DNA of 64,000 nt from Saccharomycopsis fibuligera x Saccharomycopsis cf. fibuligera (taxonomy: Eukaryota > Ascomycota > Saccharomycetes > Ascoideales > Saccharomycopsidaceae): the NCBI GenBank assembly GCA_001936135.1, contig CP012813.1:682001-746000 (forward strand), read 5' to 3'. The position numbers and the translations under genes were made by a program. Below the pieces are notes generated by a model that saw nothing but the letters and a program-made list of their open reading frames with translations, made no database searches and had not been told where the DNA came from. Shown piece by piece: positions 63,720-64,000 of this stretch; position 1 is the stretch's first letter, and the number at the start of each line of letters is the position of its first letter.

Positions 63720-64000
63720 ATGTCTGCCTATGCTAAAGCAGCCAAAGTATGTTTCATATATTTAATTGTTGAGGGTATTTGTTGCTGCACAGCGTGGTTA
63801 TCAAAGCTGTTACTAACTGTTCTAGTTGGCTCTCCCGGCCTCAATTGCCTTGGCAGCTATGCCATCGGGAATAATCAATAATGAATCAGTAAGTTCTATT
63901 TCCGTGCAAAACATTTATACAATGAGTCTAATTGAAAAGTTAATAAGATGTTGAAGCTGATGTCGTATTCAAATAACATACTAACCACAATATAATAAAG
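63720..64000 (+). CDS. Partial, multi-exon gene for a small unidentified protein
   Basis: The 3' end lies beyond the window. Exon 1 (63720-63746) encodes MSAYAKAAK. Intron 1 (63747-63825) has GTATGT, a perfect TACTAAC branch and TAG. Exon 2 (63826-63888) encodes LALPASIALAAMPSGIINNES in the same phase. A GTAAGT then opens intron 2, which has a perfect TACTAAC at 63979-63985, with a 3' site at or beyond the window end. The coding part so far is short, Ala-rich and mildly hydrophobic in exon 2, compatible with a small membrane or mitochondrial protein, but I recognise no family. If intron 2 were retained, translation would end after 52 residues at 63952-63954. Confidence 0.65.
63747..63825 (+). 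other. Intron 1 of the partial gene, 79 nt
   Basis: 5' splice site GTATGT, branch TACTAAC at 63811-63817 and TAG at 63823-63825. All three match the yeast consensus exactly, so this call is strong. Confidence 0.88.
63889..64000 (+). other. Intron 2 of the partial gene, 3' end not in window
   Basis: It begins GTAAGT at 63889 and carries TACTAAC at 63979-63985. Only 15 bp remain to the window edge, so the acceptor is uncertain. Confidence 0.6.

Overview
The window is a gene-dense stretch of a budding-yeast nuclear genome. It holds 25 complete protein-coding genes and one partial gene running off the right edge. Intergenic gaps are short (0.17-2.2 kb) and introns are few and of yeast type (GTATGT / TACTAAC / TAG). 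No mobile element, tRNA, rRNA or CRISPR array could be recognised. Several facts point to the CTG (CUG-Ser) clade, i.e. Candida/Lodderomyces/Debaryomyces relatives. COQ5 (314 codons read by eye) has no CTG codon and none was seen in MCR1 or RPC25. A CTG codon in KOG1 falls where animal raptor, as I recall it, has serine. A complex I assembly-factor gene (NDUFAF6 family) is present, which excludes Saccharomyces-type yeasts that lost complex I. I cannot fix the species. All protein descriptions here read CTG as leucine, so some leucines are probably serines.

Layout, left to right. 0-12 kb: an unrecognised large, probably mitochondrial, protein diverges from RAD4 (nucleotide excision repair); then NDUFAF6-like, SPT2 (chromatin) and RRP1 (60S biogenesis, with an intron). 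12-20 kb: SLU7 (splicing), CTK2 (CTD-kinase cyclin), DBP4 and NOP9 (ribosome biogenesis). 20-34 kb: COQ5 (ubiquinone), MED1 (Mediator), MSC2 (zinc transport), MGM1 (mitochondrial fusion), CCT8 (chaperonin). 34-46 kb: RPC25 (Pol III), a 2.2 kb gene-poor gap, MRP8, MCR1, QNS1 (NAD synthesis), PRO1 (proline), PIH1 (R2TP). 46-64 kb: AVT3 (vacuolar amino-acid transporter), LTV1 (40S biogenesis), KOG1 (TORC1), PAP1 (poly(A) polymerase), YND1 (Golgi apyrase) and a small gene with at least two introns.

The genes are housekeeping and do not form one pathway, but themes recur: ribosome biogenesis (RRP1, DBP4, NOP9, LTV1), growth and RNA synthesis (KOG1, RPC25, MED1, CTK2, PAP1) and mitochondrial function (NDUFAF6, COQ5, MGM1, MCR1). 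Several neighbourhoods echo S. cerevisiae order: RAD4/SPT2, RRP1/SLU7, the YJL006-YJL010 group (CTK2, CCT8, NOP9) and the YKL142-YKL150 group (MRP8, LTV1, RPC25, AVT3, MCR1), all locally rearranged.

I found no wholly new system. The most notable observations are the ATG-free, partly pyrimidine-rich 724 bp before PAP1, PAP1 lying away from the mating-type-locus partners it has in Candida, the spliced partial gene at the right edge, and the 2.2 kb gap with a 16 bp perfect palindrome and fragments of possible small secreted proteins.
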